Assembly (NCBI RefSeq): GCF_018403745.1 | Contig: NZ_BOVP01000002.1 | Coordinates: forward strand, 158,784-222,783 | DNA: 64,000 bases | Source of the DNA: Lactococcus formosensis | GTDB lineage: Bacteria > Bacillota > Bacilli > Lactobacillales > Streptococcaceae | Reading direction: 5' to 3' | Shown: positions 15,687-24,688 of the stretch, in pieces | Layout of the letters: each line of letters starts with the position of its first letter | Position numbering within the stretch: the stretch's first letter is position 1 | Program-made: the position numbers and the translations under genes | The notes under the pieces: model-generated | Told to the model about the DNA's origin: nothing | The model's database searches: none | Seen by the model: only the letters and a program-made list of their open reading frames with translations

Positions 15687-18392
15687 GTGAAACATATAAA
15701 AAATACTGGGAAACTATTTATTCTGGATTGGAAACGTATCTTTAAAAATCCAATAGCAATCTTTTTAGTGGTTGCTTTGATGTTTATTCCATCCTTATAT
15801 GCTTGGTTTAATATTAAAGCCCTTTGGGATCCTTATGCAAACACTTCACAGCTCCCAATAGCGGTTTATAGTGATGACCGAACAGAGAAATTTCAAGACA
15901 AATCGATTAATATCGGTGACGAGGTCTTGAAAAACCTCAAAGAAAACAAACAACTCGGCTGGAAGTTCGTTGACTCTAAACAAGAGTTGGATAAGGGTGT
16001 CAAGTCTGGTAAATACTACGCAGGTATCTATCTGCCAGCGGATTTCTCTAAAAATTTGCTTAGCTTCACCACTGGGGATATCCAGAAGCCTAAAATCGTT
16101 TATTCCATCAATGAAAAAATAAATGCTATTGCCCCAAAAATTACTTCGAAAGGTGCGTCTTCATTACAAAGTCAAATTTCCGAAGAATTTATTAAAACGG
16201 CAAGTAGCACACTGCTTAAAACCTTTAATGATATCGGATATGACATTGATAAAAACATGGTCAGCATCCAGAAAATTAAAAACACTATCTTATCTACTAA
16301 CGATAATTTAGATACAATTGACCAATATACTCAGCAAGTCGTTGATTTACATGGCAAAATGCCTGATTTGAAAGCGAAGCTCGCTAAGGCAAATGAGTTT
16401 ATTGACTATTTGCCTGAGGTTGATGCACTTGGTCAGAAAGTGGTCCAATTGGACGACAGCATGCCAACTGTGAAAAATCAGCTTGCAATTATTATGACCT
16501 TGCAAGAAAAAATCCCTGAAATTCAAAATGCTGGTAAACAGATCGCAATGATTGACAATGACTTTGCCTCTGTTGAACAAACCATGAATGAGGGTATCCA
16601 AGAAGCCAAACAAGGCTTAACCATTATTCAACAAGTCCAAACTGCCTTGCCAGATATTCGCAAACTTGGCAACCAAGCCAATGACCTGGCTTCTACTACT
16701 TTGGACGGTGTAACGCAGCTTCAAAATGCTTTGCCAAGTATTACAAGTAGTGTAGAAGTGACTTTAAAAGCTTTGCAAAATGTAGCTGACAGCACTTCTT
16801 CTATTGTTACTACTATAAGACAAGCTATTGAGGATGGGCAACTCACTGATGATGAAAAGGCCAAAATTGATAGTCTAGTCAAAGCTTATCAAGCAAGCGT
16901 TCCCCAACAACAAGAGGCAATCAAAAATCTCATTGATTTTCTACAAAAGGCCCAAGAGAGTGCTGGTAATAATGAATTTGATACCGCTATTAAAAACTTG
17001 AACGATTTAAGTGCGCTATTAGGAGATATCAGTACTAGATTAGGTAAGGTTAATGAATTTGTTCAAGCTGGAGATATTTCTTCTATTGAGGCCTACTTAG
17101 ATCAAATTGATGACCTAGCAAAAAACATTTCTGGTCTTGTTAGCCAAATAGATGTTCAAGATATAACCGCAAAAGTGCAAAACGTCCTCACCCAACTTAT
17201 CGATACCATCAAAAATGCCCAAGGTCTCCTAACAAAAGCCCAAGCTATTGATTTTGAATCCTTGCTCAGCTCAACAAGTAAGACGGTCTCTAATGCGATT
17301 ATTTTGCTTGAAAAGTATCAAAAAGAAATGCCTGCGATTAAGCAAGAAGTTCACGATGCCAACATTATGCTTAACGGCAATATGAACACTATTGTCAACG
17401 CTATTAATAAAGGTGCTTCACTTTATCAAAATGAATTGCCAGTTGTGGAGCAAAAACTTGATAAAGCCGCTGATTTTGTCAAAAATGATTACCCCGGTAT
17501 TCGTAAAGATTTGACAGAAACTTTAGGTACAGTCAACCAAAAAATGCCTGACCTTGAAAAAGCCTTGAACCAAGCCAATGACCTCATCGTCAATGACTGG
17601 CCAGGAATCAAAACAGGGATTCGTAAGGCTGCTGATGCTATTCGTAAAGGTGAGAAAGAAGTTGATCTTGGAGAAATTGTAAAACTTCTAAAACTTGATG
17701 CGACGAAAGAAAGTGACTTCCTAACACAACCTGTTGAGGTCCAAGAAAATGCTATCTATCCAATCGCAAATAACGGTTCAGCAAGTACGCCTTTCTACAC
17801 TGCACTCTGTTTGTGGGTCGGCGCTGTCCTCTTCTCTAGTGTCGCTGTCACCGGCTTCCACTTAGAAGGTAAAGACAAACTGCTTTACTCTAAACGTGAA
17901 CAATTCTCAGCACGTATGCTTACTTTCATCGTGATGGGACTCGGACAAGCACTTATCGTTACCCTTGGGAACTATTTCGGCCTTGGAGTAGACGTACGTA
18001 ATCCTGTTTATAGTGTCTTATTTGCCTTACTGATTGCTATAACCTTTATGATTATGGTCTATGTCCTAGTAGCATTATTTGGAAATATCGGGAAAGGGAT
18101 TGCCATTATTATCTTGGTCCTCTCTATTTCCGGTGGTGGGGGGAACTACCCTATCCAAGTCTCTGGTAAATTCTTCCAAGCCATCAACCCTTACCTACCA
18201 TTTACCCATGCGGTTAACCTCTTACGGGAATCTGCAGGGGGTATCTATTGGCCTAACGCTTGGCTTGCCATCATCATCCTCGTAGCTGTTTCTATCGTCT
18301 TTTTAGTTGCTGGGCTTATATTTTTCCCACATCTTGAGAAAACATCTAGAAAAATCTCAGAAATGGCACAAAAGAGCCACATTTTCCATTAA
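15687..18392 (+). CDS. YhgE/Pip family membrane protein (phage infection protein-like)
   Basis: A 901-residue protein with the YhgE/Pip hallmark at the N-terminus: a membrane segment followed by [19 protein letters not shown] very long extracellular helical region (about residues 50-690) has recurring MPDL/LPEV/ALPDI units spaced by roughly 25-35 residues. An ABC-2-like block of about five membrane helices lies at the C-terminus. L. lactis Pip, a receptor needed for infection by c2-type phages, is as I recall also 901 residues; I have not checked this is its ortholog. The start is GTG at 15687 behind GAGGAG; an ATG two bases earlier is followed directly by TGA. It is probably co-transcribed with the upstream TetR gene. 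Confidence 0.9.
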   Translation: MKHIKNTGKLFILDWKRIFKNPIAIFLVVALMFIPSLYAWFNIKALWDPYANTSQLPIAVYSDDRTEKFQDKSINIGDEVLKNLKENKQLGWKFVDSKQELDKGVKSGKYYAGIYLPADFSKNLLSFTTGDIQKPKIVYSINEKINAIAPKITSKGASSLQSQISEEFIKTASSTLLKTFNDIGYDIDKNMVSIQKIKNTILSTNDNLDTIDQYTQQVVDLHGKMPDLKAKLAKANEFIDYLPEVDALGQKVVQLDDSMPTVKNQLAIIMTLQEKIPEIQNAGKQIAMIDNDFASVEQTMNEGIQEAKQGLTIIQQVQTALPDIRKLGNQANDLASTTLDGVTQLQNALPSITSSVEVTLKALQNVADSTSSIVTTIRQAIEDGQLTDDEKAKIDSLVKAYQASVPQQQEAIKNLIDFLQKAQESAGNNEFDTAIKNLNDLSALLGDISTRLGKVNEFVQAGDISSIEAYLDQIDDLAKNISGLVSQIDVQDITAKVQNVLTQLIDTIKNAQGLLTKAQAIDFESLLSSTSKTVSNAIILLEKYQKEMPAIKQEVHDANIMLNGNMNTIVNAINKGASLYQNELPVVEQKLDKAADFVKNDYPGIRKDLTETLGTVNQKMPDLEKALNQANDLIVNDWPGIKTGIRKAADAIRKGEKEVDLGEIVKLLKLDATKESDFLTQPVEVQENAIYPIANNGSASTPFYTALCLWVGAVLFSSVAVTGFHLEGKDKLLYSKREQFSARMLTFIVMGLGQALIVTLGNYFGLGVDVRNPVYSVLFALLIAITFMIMVYVLVALFGNIGKGIAIIILVLSISGGGGNYPIQVSGKFFQAINPYLPFTHAVNLLRESAGGIYWPNAWLAIIILVAVSIVFLVAGLIFFPHLEKTSRKISEMAQKSHIFH

Positions 18393-18401
18393 TAAAAGTA
18401 A

Positions 18402-18428
18402 AAAAAACTCATATTTTTTGAGTTTTTT
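18402..18428 (+). terminator. Terminator after the YhgE/Pip gene
   Basis: Stem AAAAAACTCA/TGAGTTTTTT with a seven-base loop followed by T residues. Confidence 0.85.
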
Positions 18429-18439
18429 TTATATTTTTC

Positions 18440-18470
18440 TTGACCTTGACCTTAGGTCAAGATATATAAT
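18440..18470 (+). promoter_or_regulatory. MerR-type promoter with dyad operator, 19-bp spacer
   Basis: -35 TTGACC (18440-18445) and consensus -10 TATAAT (18465-18470) are separated by 19 bp. The perfect dyad CTTGACCT-T-AGGTCAAG (18445-18461) fills the spacer. This is the classic layout recognised by MerR proteins, which untwist an over-long spacer. It drives the MerR/TipA-like gene itself. Confidence 0.85.
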
Positions 18471-18494
18471 ATTAGTATCAATGAAAGGAGCGTT

Positions 18495-19232
18495 ATGCAA
18501 AATATTAAAGCTATCACAAAAATGACAGGTTTAACCTCCAAAACTTTACGGCATTGGGAGTCTGTAGGACTTCTGGCCCCCGCGAGAGACCAAAACGATT
18601 ACCGTTTATATTCTGAACAAGATATTGCTCAAATTTTTTATATCATGAGCTTAAGGAAGTTGGACTTGCCCCTTGATCAAATCAAAAATATCCTCTCACA
18701 AGATGAAGATGAAAAGAAAACTTTAAGCCAACATTTGATGCGCTTAAATAATCAACTCAAGCACCTTGAAAAACTGATTGAACATCTGTCACACAAATTA
18801 GAAATAGGAGATTACCACATGAATGAACAAGAATTTGAACTTCTCAAGAGTACACAACTGAAAGAAAACGAAGATAAATATGGCGCAGAAATCCGTCAAA
18901 AATGGGGCAGTGAGCGCGTCGATAAGTCATATCAGAAATATGCTCAAGCAGATCAAGCCAAAATCAAATATTGGCAAACTTCACACGAAAAAATGATACA
19001 AATGTTGGAAGAAGCTTATGAAAATAAAGATGATAATCTCGCCAAACAAGCTATTGCTCTCCATAAAGAAATCTTAGAGCTCTTTTGGCCAGAAGAAACC
19101 ATCGCTCCTGAAGCGCATATTAACTTAGGACAAATGTATGTTGAAGATCCTCGCTTCCGTACCAATTACAACCAAAAACACGCCCAGCTTCCCGAGTATT
19201 TCTTAGAAGCGATTAAAAATTACTACAAATAA
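18495..19232 (+). CDS. MerR family regulator with C-terminal TipAS antibiotic-recognition domain
   Basis: The 245-residue protein joins an N-terminal MerR winged helix (MTGLTSKTLRHWESVGLL, YRLYSEQDIAQIFYIMSLRKLDLPLDQI), a dimerisation coiled coil (about 75-108) and a TipAS domain (about 109-245). TipA proteins bind thiopeptides and other compounds and activate their own promoter. The promoter directly upstream is of the MerR kind, so autoactivation is likely. The start has AAAGGAG six bases upstream. An internal in-frame ATG at 18819 with its own AGGAG would give a stand-alone TipAS form. Known from Streptomyces TipAL/TipAS; the ligand here is not known. Confidence 0.92.
   Translation: MQNIKAITKMTGLTSKTLRHWESVGLLAPARDQNDYRLYSEQDIAQIFYIMSLRKLDLPLDQIKNILSQDEDEKKTLSQHLMRLNNQLKHLEKLIEHLSHKLEIGDYHMNEQEFELLKSTQLKENEDKYGAEIRQKWGSERVDKSYQKYAQADQAKIKYWQTSHEKMIQMLEEAYENKDDNLAKQAIALHKEILELFWPEETIAPEAHINLGQMYVEDPRFRTNYNQKHAQLPEYFLEAIKNYYK
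18806..18821 (+). promoter_or_regulatory. Internal ribosome-binding site and start for a TipAS-like short form
   Basis: AGGAG (18806-18810) is eight bases before an ATG (18819-18821) that is in frame with the long protein, exactly at the boundary between coiled coil and TipAS domain. The product would be 137 residues, close to the 144 residues of Streptomyces TipAS. Confidence 0.55.
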
Positions 19233-19250
19233 AAAGCCCAAAGGGTTTTT
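19231..19250. terminator. Bidirectional terminator between the MerR/TipA gene and the YkgJ gene
   Basis: Stem AAAAAGCCC/GGGTTTTTT with an AAA loop between two convergent genes. Confidence 0.7.
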
Positions 19251-19735
19251 TACTCTATTTTTTTCCGCAATTTTTCTACAAAAAGATAGGCCGCTGGGCA
19301 AGTTACTGTGTTTTTCATAGTCAGATTGTTAATTTGATAAATCTTTTTCCGATCTGTGTGAGGAAATTCACGGCAGGCCTTAGGACGAACCTCGTAAATG
19401 CTACAAAGATTGTCACTACCAAGAAAGGGGCAAGGCATTGTTTGAAAAACCTTGTCACCATCTTCATCTACACGTAAATATTGGGCTTCAAAATCGGCCG
19501 CCTTCATGCGAAGATACTTCGAAATACGGGTAATATCAGCTTCTGTAAAAAGTGGACCTAAGCTCTTACAGCAGTTAGCACAAGCCGTACAATCGATTTC
19601 AGCAAAAACTTCATCATGTGTTTCTTTTACAATATAATCTAAGTTTTTAGGAGCCTTCTTTTTTAAGTTGCCCAAAAATTTCTTATGCTCCTTCTTCTTC
19701 TGAAGAGCCAAATCTTTATAATGTTCTATATCCAT
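19250..19735 (-). CDS. YkgJ family cysteine cluster protein
   Basis: A 161-residue protein of the YkgJ/UPF0153 family, which probably binds zinc or an iron-sulfur cluster. The conserved cysteines appear as CTACANCC (about residues 50-57), CPFL, LCSIYEVRPKACREFP. The N-terminus is lysine-rich and helical. Function is unknown. There is no proper Shine-Dalgarno; an extended -10 (TG-A-TATAAT) ends nine bases before the ATG, so the transcript is leaderless or has a leader of only a few bases. Confidence 0.85.
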   Translation of the reverse strand: MDIEHYKDLALQKKKEHKKFLGNLKKKAPKNLDYIVKETHDEVFAEIDCTACANCCKSLGPLFTEADITRISKYLRMKAADFEAQYLRVDEDGDKVFQTMPCPFLGSDNLCSIYEVRPKACREFPHTDRKKIYQINNLTMKNTVTCPAAYLFVEKLRKKIE

Positions 19736-19744
19736 TTCTTCATC

Positions 19745-19753
19745 ATTATATCA
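19745..19753 (-). promoter_or_regulatory. Extended -10 directly before the YkgJ-type gene
   Basis: Minus-strand TG-A-TATAAT, nine bases before the ATG. The -35 region (TTATTT) is weak. Confidence 0.5.
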
Positions 19754-19810
19754 TAAATGAATACGAGAAATAATCACAGCTCGCTTTTCTCAAACAATTC
19801 ATTGAATACA

Positions 19811-19837
19811 AAAAATGCCTGAGTTAGCTCAGACATC
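19811..19837 (-). terminator. Terminator downstream of the AraC-type gene
   Basis: Minus-strand stem GTCTGAG/CTCAGGC (CTAA loop, one G-T pair) followed by ATTTTTT, about 115 bp after the AraC stop codon. Confidence 0.6.
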
Positions 19838-19949
19838 TTCTGCTTTTAGGAGTAGGTTTTATGAAAAATTTTATTGGAATAAGGATATTATAATGGACCC
19901 GACTTAAGCTAGGCTAAAGCCACACTGAAATAAAACTAAAATTCAAAAA

Positions 19950-20792
19950 TTATCTTTTCTTAATGGCTAGCCAGATTTCAGAATATTTTTCTTCATCTTC
20001 ACTAAACCAATCTGTAAAGGAAATTTGAGGCAAATCCACTAATTCATAATCTGAACTTGGTAACCATTGGGTAAAAATTTCTGTCCAAGTTACTTGAAGT
20101 GCCTCTGGAAAAGTCCCCTTACTAGAAAAAATTGCCCAAAGACTTTCAGGTACCTCAACCTGATTAAGCTCCTCAAATATATTATCTTTTGTGCTTGCAA
20201 ATCCAATCATATGCGTCAAATGTGTCTCATCTGCATCATAAGAAATATTAAGTGGCATTTGAGGGGGCAAATCACCCAAGGCACGCATATTTTTGCGCTG
20301 TGTTTCCGTAATAGACTGAGTCAAGTCTAGAATCTCCTGATTAACACCTTCGTACTGTTGCCTCACACGTTTTTCTACACCGATTAAATGAAAGGCTGCT
20401 TTTGTTTCGATTTTTACATCCATGTTTTTTCCTCCTGTCATGGTTATTTGAAAGTTGATTTTGGAAAAAGTGGGTACAAACTCACCTTCTTGCACTGATT
20501 TTGGCGTCCGCCCCGACCATTCTTTAAAAGCCCGGGAAAACCCTTCTAGACTGTCATAGCCATAAAGAAAGGCTGCTTCCGTTACGGACATCCCTGCAAG
20601 CAAAGCTGCTGCTGCTTCTGATAAGCGACGTTTACGTATATACTCCGACAAAGACATCCCCGTAAGATAGGAAAACATCCGCCTGAAATGATAATCAGAC
20701 ACGAAAGTGATCTGGGCAATTTTTTGACTATCTATACTTTCAGTCAAATGATCTTCAATGTAATCCATTGCTTTGTTAAAAGATTGAAGCAT
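19950..20792 (-). CDS. AraC family regulator with GyrI-like effector domain
   Basis: The 280-residue protein has an N-terminal AraC DNA-binding domain with two helix-turn-helix units (KIAQITFVSDYHFRRMF and AAFLYGYDSLEGFSRAFKEW, about residues 24-95). It is followed by a GyrI-like small-molecule-binding domain (about 125-280), the arrangement of Rob/SAV-type multidrug regulators. GGAGGAAG lies upstream of the ATG. A direct repeat, CAAGTTTATCAAA/CAATTTTATCAAA, lies in its promoter region and may be its binding site. The target genes are not evident; it diverges from the ABC-F gene. Confidence 0.9.
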   Translation of the reverse strand: MLQSFNKAMDYIEDHLTESIDSQKIAQITFVSDYHFRRMFSYLTGMSLSEYIRKRRLSEAAAALLAGMSVTEAAFLYGYDSLEGFSRAFKEWSGRTPKSVQEGEFVPTFSKINFQITMTGGKNMDVKIETKAAFHLIGVEKRVRQQYEGVNQEILDLTQSITETQRKNMRALGDLPPQMPLNISYDADETHLTHMIGFASTKDNIFEELNQVEVPESLWAIFSSKGTFPEALQVTWTEIFTQWLPSSDYELVDLPQISFTDWFSEDEEKYSEIWLAIKKR

Positions 20793-20812
20793 CTACAACT
20801 TCCTCCATGATG

Positions 20813-20870
20813 CAAGTTTATCAAAACTCGTTAAGACTTACTTGATACTTTTTGAATCAATTTTATCAAA
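20813..20870. promoter_or_regulatory. Two near-identical 13-bp direct repeats upstream of the AraC-type gene
   Basis: CAAGTTTATCAAA (20813-20825) and CAATTTTATCAAA (20858-20870) differ at one position and start 45 bp apart, on the same face of the helix to a first approximation. AraC proteins often bind direct repeats. Confidence 0.35.
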
Positions 20871-20939
20871 GTTTCTTCTAGAACAAAAATTGCTAATTTT
20901 TTTAGTTTTCACAATGGTTAGAGTTGAACAATTACGCTG

Positions 20940-20968
20940 TTTCAAAAAGACTGAAAATATGATAGAAT
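20940..20968 (+). promoter_or_regulatory. Promoter of the ABC-F gene
   Basis: -35 TTTCAA (20940-20945), 17-bp spacer, extended -10 TGA-TAGAAT (20963-20968). Confidence 0.55.
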
Positions 20969-21032
20969 AAGGCGATAACCTTTATAAGAGTTAACTTTTA
21001 TAAACCAATATAATTAGGAGAAAAATATATCC

Positions 21033-22661
21033 ATGCTTACAGTTTCTGATGTTTCATTACAATTTTCTGACCGCAAGCTTTTTGATGACGTTAACATTAA
21101 GTTTACGGCAGGAAACTGCTATGGTTTAATCGGTGCCAATGGTGCCGGTAAATCAACTTTTTTAAAAATCTTGGACGGTGAAGTTCAACCCACAACTGGT
21201 CACGTTTCAATGGGCCCCAACGAGCGTATGTCTGTCCTTCGTCAAAATCACTATGACTATGAAGATCAAACACCGCTTGATGTTGTTATGATGGGTAATG
21301 AAAAGCTCTACGCCATCGCACAAGAAAAAAATGCCATCTACATGAAAGAAGATTTTTCTGATGAAGATGGAATGCGTGCAGCTGAACTCGAAGCAGAGTT
21401 TGGCGAAATGGGTGGTTACGAAGCCGAAGCTGAAGCCGCTCAACTCCTTCAAAGCTTAGGCATTAAAACTGAACAGCACTATGATCTCATGGCAAATTTG
21501 ACCTCTGGCGAACACGTTAAGGTCCTTCTAGCACGCGCGCTTTTCGGTAAACCAGATGTTCTTCTCTTGGACGAACCTACCAATGGGTTGGATATTCAAG
21601 CAATCAACTGGCTTGAAGATTTCCTCATCAACTTTGAAAATACAGTCATCGTTGTATCCCATGACCGTCACTTCCTCAATAACGTTTGTACTTATATGGC
21701 CGACCTGGATTACGGTAAAATCAAACTTTATCCTGGTAACTACGATTTCTGGAAAGAATCTTCTGAACTTGCCCTTCGCTTGCAAGGGGATGCCAACCGC
21801 AAGGCTGAAGAAAAAATCAAAGAGTTGCAAGATTTCATCGCCCGCTTCTCGGCCAACGCTTCGAAATCAAAACAAGCCACATCACGTAAGAAAATGTTGG
21901 ATAAAATCGAAGTGGAAAGCTTTGTGCCTTCTTCTCGTAAATATCCATTTATCGGTTTTGATCAAGAACGTGAAATCGGAAATGACTTACTCCGCGTAGA
22001 TAATTTGTCCGTCGAAATCGATGGTGAAAAAGTCCTTGACAACATCAGCTTTATCTTAGCTCCTGGTGACAAAACTGCCTTTATCGGTCAAAATGATATC
22101 CAAACAACTGCTTTGATTCGTGCCTTGATGGGCGATATCGAATACACAGGTGAAATTAAATGGGGTGTTACTTCATCACGTTCTTATCTTCCAAAAGATA
22201 ACAGCCGTGACTTTGCGACAGACGAATCTATCTTGGATTGGCTCCGCCAATTTGTCTTAACCAAAGAAGAGGATGACAATACTTATCTCCGTGGTTTCTT
22301 GGGACGTATGCTCTTCAAAGGCGAAGAGTCTCTTAAGTCTGTTTCTGTCCTTTCAGGGGGAGAAAAAGTTCGTGTTATGCTTTCTAAAATGATGTTGCAA
22401 CGTGCAAATGTTTTAGTTCTTGATGATCCAACTAATCACTTGGACTTGGAGTCAATTTCTGCACTTAATGATGGACTGAAAAAATTCAAAGGCAGCATTA
22501 TCTTTGCTTCACATGACCATGAATTTATCAATACGTTAGCAAATCATATCGTTGTTATTTCTAAGAACGGTGTCATTGATCGTATTGGAGAAACTTATGA
22601 TGACTTCTTGGCTAATGACGAGGTCCAAGCTAAAGTAAAAGAACTTTGGTCTGAAGATTAA
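21033..22661 (+). CDS. ykpA: ABC-F family ATPase, YkpA/YbiT type
   Basis: A 542-residue soluble protein with two ABC ATPase domains and no membrane segment. ABC-F proteins act on ribosomes. NBD1 has an intact Walker A GANGAGKST (about 34-42), signature LTSGEHVKVLLARALF and Walker B LLLDEPTNGLD. A charged linker (about 250-300) follows. NBD2 departs from consensus: its P-loop reads GQNDIQTT near residue 350 with no lysine, and Walker B reads VLDDPTNHLD, with Asp in place of the catalytic Glu, although the signature LSGGEKVRVML is good. Length and order match YkpA/YbiT, a translation factor-like group, rather than a drug-resistance ABC-F. Start supported by AGGAG. Confidence 0.9.
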   Translation: MLTVSDVSLQFSDRKLFDDVNIKFTAGNCYGLIGANGAGKSTFLKILDGEVQPTTGHVSMGPNERMSVLRQNHYDYEDQTPLDVVMMGNEKLYAIAQEKNAIYMKEDFSDEDGMRAAELEAEFGEMGGYEAEAEAAQLLQSLGIKTEQHYDLMANLTSGEHVKVLLARALFGKPDVLLLDEPTNGLDIQAINWLEDFLINFENTVIVVSHDRHFLNNVCTYMADLDYGKIKLYPGNYDFWKESSELALRLQGDANRKAEEKIKELQDFIARFSANASKSKQATSRKKMLDKIEVESFVPSSRKYPFIGFDQEREIGNDLLRVDNLSVEIDGEKVLDNISFILAPGDKTAFIGQNDIQTTALIRALMGDIEYTGEIKWGVTSSRSYLPKDNSRDFATDESILDWLRQFVLTKEEDDNTYLRGFLGRMLFKGEESLKSVSVLSGGEKVRVMLSKMMLQRANVLVLDDPTNHLDLESISALNDGLKKFKGSIIFASHDHEFINTLANHIVVISKNGVIDRIGETYDDFLANDEVQAKVKELWSED

Positions 22662-22687
22662 GATCAGCTTTAAAAGAATAAATTGTT

Positions 22688-22722
22688 GCTCCGCCAAGAC
22701 TATCTTGAAGCGGAGTATTTTT
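22688..22722 (+). terminator. Terminator after the ABC-F gene
   Basis: Two-part stem CTCCGC...GCGGAG with inner CAAGA/TCTTG, followed by TATTTTT. Confidence 0.75.
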
Positions 22723-22736
22723 AATAAGGGGACAAG

Positions 22737-23546
22737 ATGAGTAATCAATTGAAAATATTTGCGACAGATATGGATGGCACTTTTCTCGACGAAAACCGCG
22801 CCTACGATAAAAGTCGTCTACGTGATATTTTAAAAGAATTTAAAAAAAGAAATTATCTTTTTTGTGCAGCAAGCGGACGTCAACTCTTGGCTTTAGAAGA
22901 ACTCTTTGACGAGTTCCAAGACCAAGTTGCTTTCTGTGCGGAAAACGGCGCCTTGGTTAAATACCAAGGCGAGATTCTCTACAGCAGTATCTTGGGTCAA
23001 GATAAGGCGAGTAAGCTCGTTGAACTCGTACGTCAAAATCCTCATATGCATCGTGATGTTGTCCTCTTTTCAGGACTCAACGGTGCTTATGCACTTCAAA
23101 CAGCCGACCCGCAATTTGTCGAATTTGCCAATCTTTATTATTCCGATTTAAAATTAGTAAAATCAGTACATGATATTGAAGATGAAATCTTAAAAGTCTG
23201 TGTGGAGTTTCCACCAGAAAAAATCCGTGAATGTGAAGACTGGATAAATGCACAAATGACCGATATTCGTGCAACAACGACCGGCTTCCGCTCTATTGAC
23301 ATCATGTCAGCTGGAATCAGCAAGGCTACAGGCCTCTCACACTTGCTCACACACCTTCAATCAAGTCCAGAGTCACTTACAGCTTTTGGTGATCAAAGCA
23401 ATGACTTAGAAATGCTGGAATTAGCAGGTACCGCTGTAGCCGTTGAGAATGCTATTCCGGAGGTTTTGAAAATTTCCGATAAGGTTATCGGTCACAATCG
23501 CGACGCAGCTGTCTTAACTGAGCTCGAAGCCATTTTGGCACATTAA
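22737..23546 (+). CDS. Cof-type HAD phosphatase
   Basis: The 269-residue protein is a Cof/YbjI-type HAD hydrolase with a C2 cap. Visible are motif I FATDMDGTFLDENR (Asp nucleophile about residue 10), motif II AASGRQ, the conserved ISKATGLSHLL lysine region, and motif III/IV FGDQSNDLEML (about 217-228). Such enzymes dephosphorylate sugar phosphates or flavin/pyridoxal phosphates; the substrate is not known. Good AAGGGG site before the ATG. Soluble. Confidence 0.88.
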   Translation: MSNQLKIFATDMDGTFLDENRAYDKSRLRDILKEFKKRNYLFCAASGRQLLALEELFDEFQDQVAFCAENGALVKYQGEILYSSILGQDKASKLVELVRQNPHMHRDVVLFSGLNGAYALQTADPQFVEFANLYYSDLKLVKSVHDIEDEILKVCVEFPPEKIRECEDWINAQMTDIRATTTGFRSIDIMSAGISKATGLSHLLTHLQSSPESLTAFGDQSNDLEMLELAGTAVAVENAIPEVLKISDKVIGHNRDAAVLTELEAILAH

Positions 23547-23551
23547 TCAAG

Positions 23552-23578
23552 AGTATGAGCCTTGCCTCATACTTTTTT
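23552..23578 (+). terminator. Terminator after the Cof-type phosphatase gene
   Basis: Stem AGTATGAG/CTCATACT followed by T residues. Confidence 0.85.
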
Positions 23579-23601
23579 GACTGTTTTCAGCCTCAATCAT
23601 A

Positions 23602-23631
23602 TTGGCTAAAACAAAAGATTTTCGTTATAAT
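23602..23631 (+). promoter_or_regulatory. plsX promoter
   Basis: -35 TTGGCT (23602-23607) and -10 TATAAT (23626-23631) with an 18-bp spacer, 30 bp before the start. Confidence 0.55.
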
Positions 23632-23660
23632 TGAACAGAGAAATTATCGGAGGATACACT

Positions 23661-24653
23661 ATGAGAATCGCAATTGATGCTATGGGTGGCGACTTTGCAC
23701 CCGAGTCAATCGTTAAAGGAATTAATTTAGCAAAAAAAGAATTTCCAAATATTGAGTTTCAGCTCTACGGGGAACCTGAAGCAATTAAAGCACATTTAGA
23801 GGATGAAAAAAACGTAAAAATCATCGCAACAACTGAGCTTATCGACTTCCACGATGAGCCAGTAAAAGCTATCCGCAAGAAAAAAGATAGCTCTCTCGTC
23901 CGTGCGGTTAAAGCAGTCAAAGATGGTGAAGCTGATGCTGTTCTTTCTGCAGGAAACACTGGAGCTCTGCTTGCTGCTGGCTTATTTATTGTCGGTCGCA
24001 TCAAACAGATCGACCGGCCAGCTCTTATGAGTACACTTCCTACTGCAGATGGTACAGGCTTCGATATGTTAGATTTAGGTGCTAACGCTGAAAATAAACC
24101 TGAACATCTGGCTGACTTCGCTATTTTAGGGAGCTACTATGCGGCCAATGTACGTGGTGTTAAAAATCCTCGTGTAGCACTTCTCTCCAACGGCTCTGAA
24201 GAATCAAAAGGTTCAACGATGATTAAAGAAACGCATGCTTTACTCTCAAATATTGAAGATATTAATTTTATTGGTAATATTGAATCGCGTGACATCTTGA
24301 CTGGAGCAGCTGATGTCGTTGTCGCTGATGGTTTCACGGGAAACGCTGTGCTTAAAGCTATCGAAGGGACTGCAAGTGTTCTGATGCGTCAAATCAAAAA
24401 CGGCATCATGAATGGAGGCTTCACCACTAAAATCGGTGGAGCTCTTGTGAAAAAAGAACTCAGCAAACTCAAAGACACGATGAGTACCGATAGCGCGGGT
24501 GGTGCAGCTTTAGTAGGTGTCAAAGCACCTGTTATCAAGGCTCACGGTAATTCTAGCCCTGAGGCCATTGTTTCAACGATTCGTCAAATCCATCGGATGC
24601 TAGAAACGGATGTTACTGGCCAACTGGTGAAACATTTCGAAGACAAAAACTAA
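23661..24653 (+). CDS. plsX: Phosphate acyltransferase PlsX
   Basis: PlsX converts acyl-ACP into acyl-phosphate, the donor for PlsY in phospholipid synthesis. The 330-residue protein starts [14 protein letters not shown], its family hallmark, and contains [12 protein letters not shown] (about 93-104), [14 protein letters not shown] and [12 protein letters not shown]. The ATG at 23661 is chosen over an upstream in-frame ATG because CGGAGG sits six bases before it and the family begins here. It is a peripheral membrane enzyme. It stands alone, without the usual fabD or acpP partner. Confidence 0.96.
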   Translation: MRIAIDAMGGDFAPESIVKGINLAKKEFPNIEFQLYGEPEAIKAHLEDEKNVKIIATTELIDFHDEPVKAIRKKKDSSLVRAVKAVKDGEADAVLSAGNTGALLAAGLFIVGRIKQIDRPALMSTLPTADGTGFDMLDLGANAENKPEHLADFAILGSYYAANVRGVKNPRVALLSNGSEESKGSTMIKETHALLSNIEDINFIGNIESRDILTGAADVVVADGFTGNAVLKAIEGTASVLMRQIKNGIMNGGFTTKIGGALVKKELSKLKDTMSTDSAGGAALVGVKAPVIKAHGNSSPEAIVSTIRQIHRMLETDVTGQLVKHFEDKN

Positions 24654-24655
24654 TA

Positions 24656-24688
24656 AAAAAAGCTTTACCATAATGGTAAAGCTTTTTG
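24656..24688. terminator. Bidirectional terminator between plsX and mgtA
   Basis: Stem AGCTTTACCA/TGGTAAAGCT with a TAA loop, extended by A and T runs, between two convergent genes. Confidence 0.9.

Noticed and set aside
18440..18461. TTGACCTTGACC as a tandem repeat or CRISPR-like element
   Set aside because: It is explained by the -35 followed by the first half of the MerR dyad.
19889..19894. TATAAT on the plus strand downstream of the AraC-type gene
   Set aside because: No -35 at 16-18 bp and no plus-strand gene until 21 kb.
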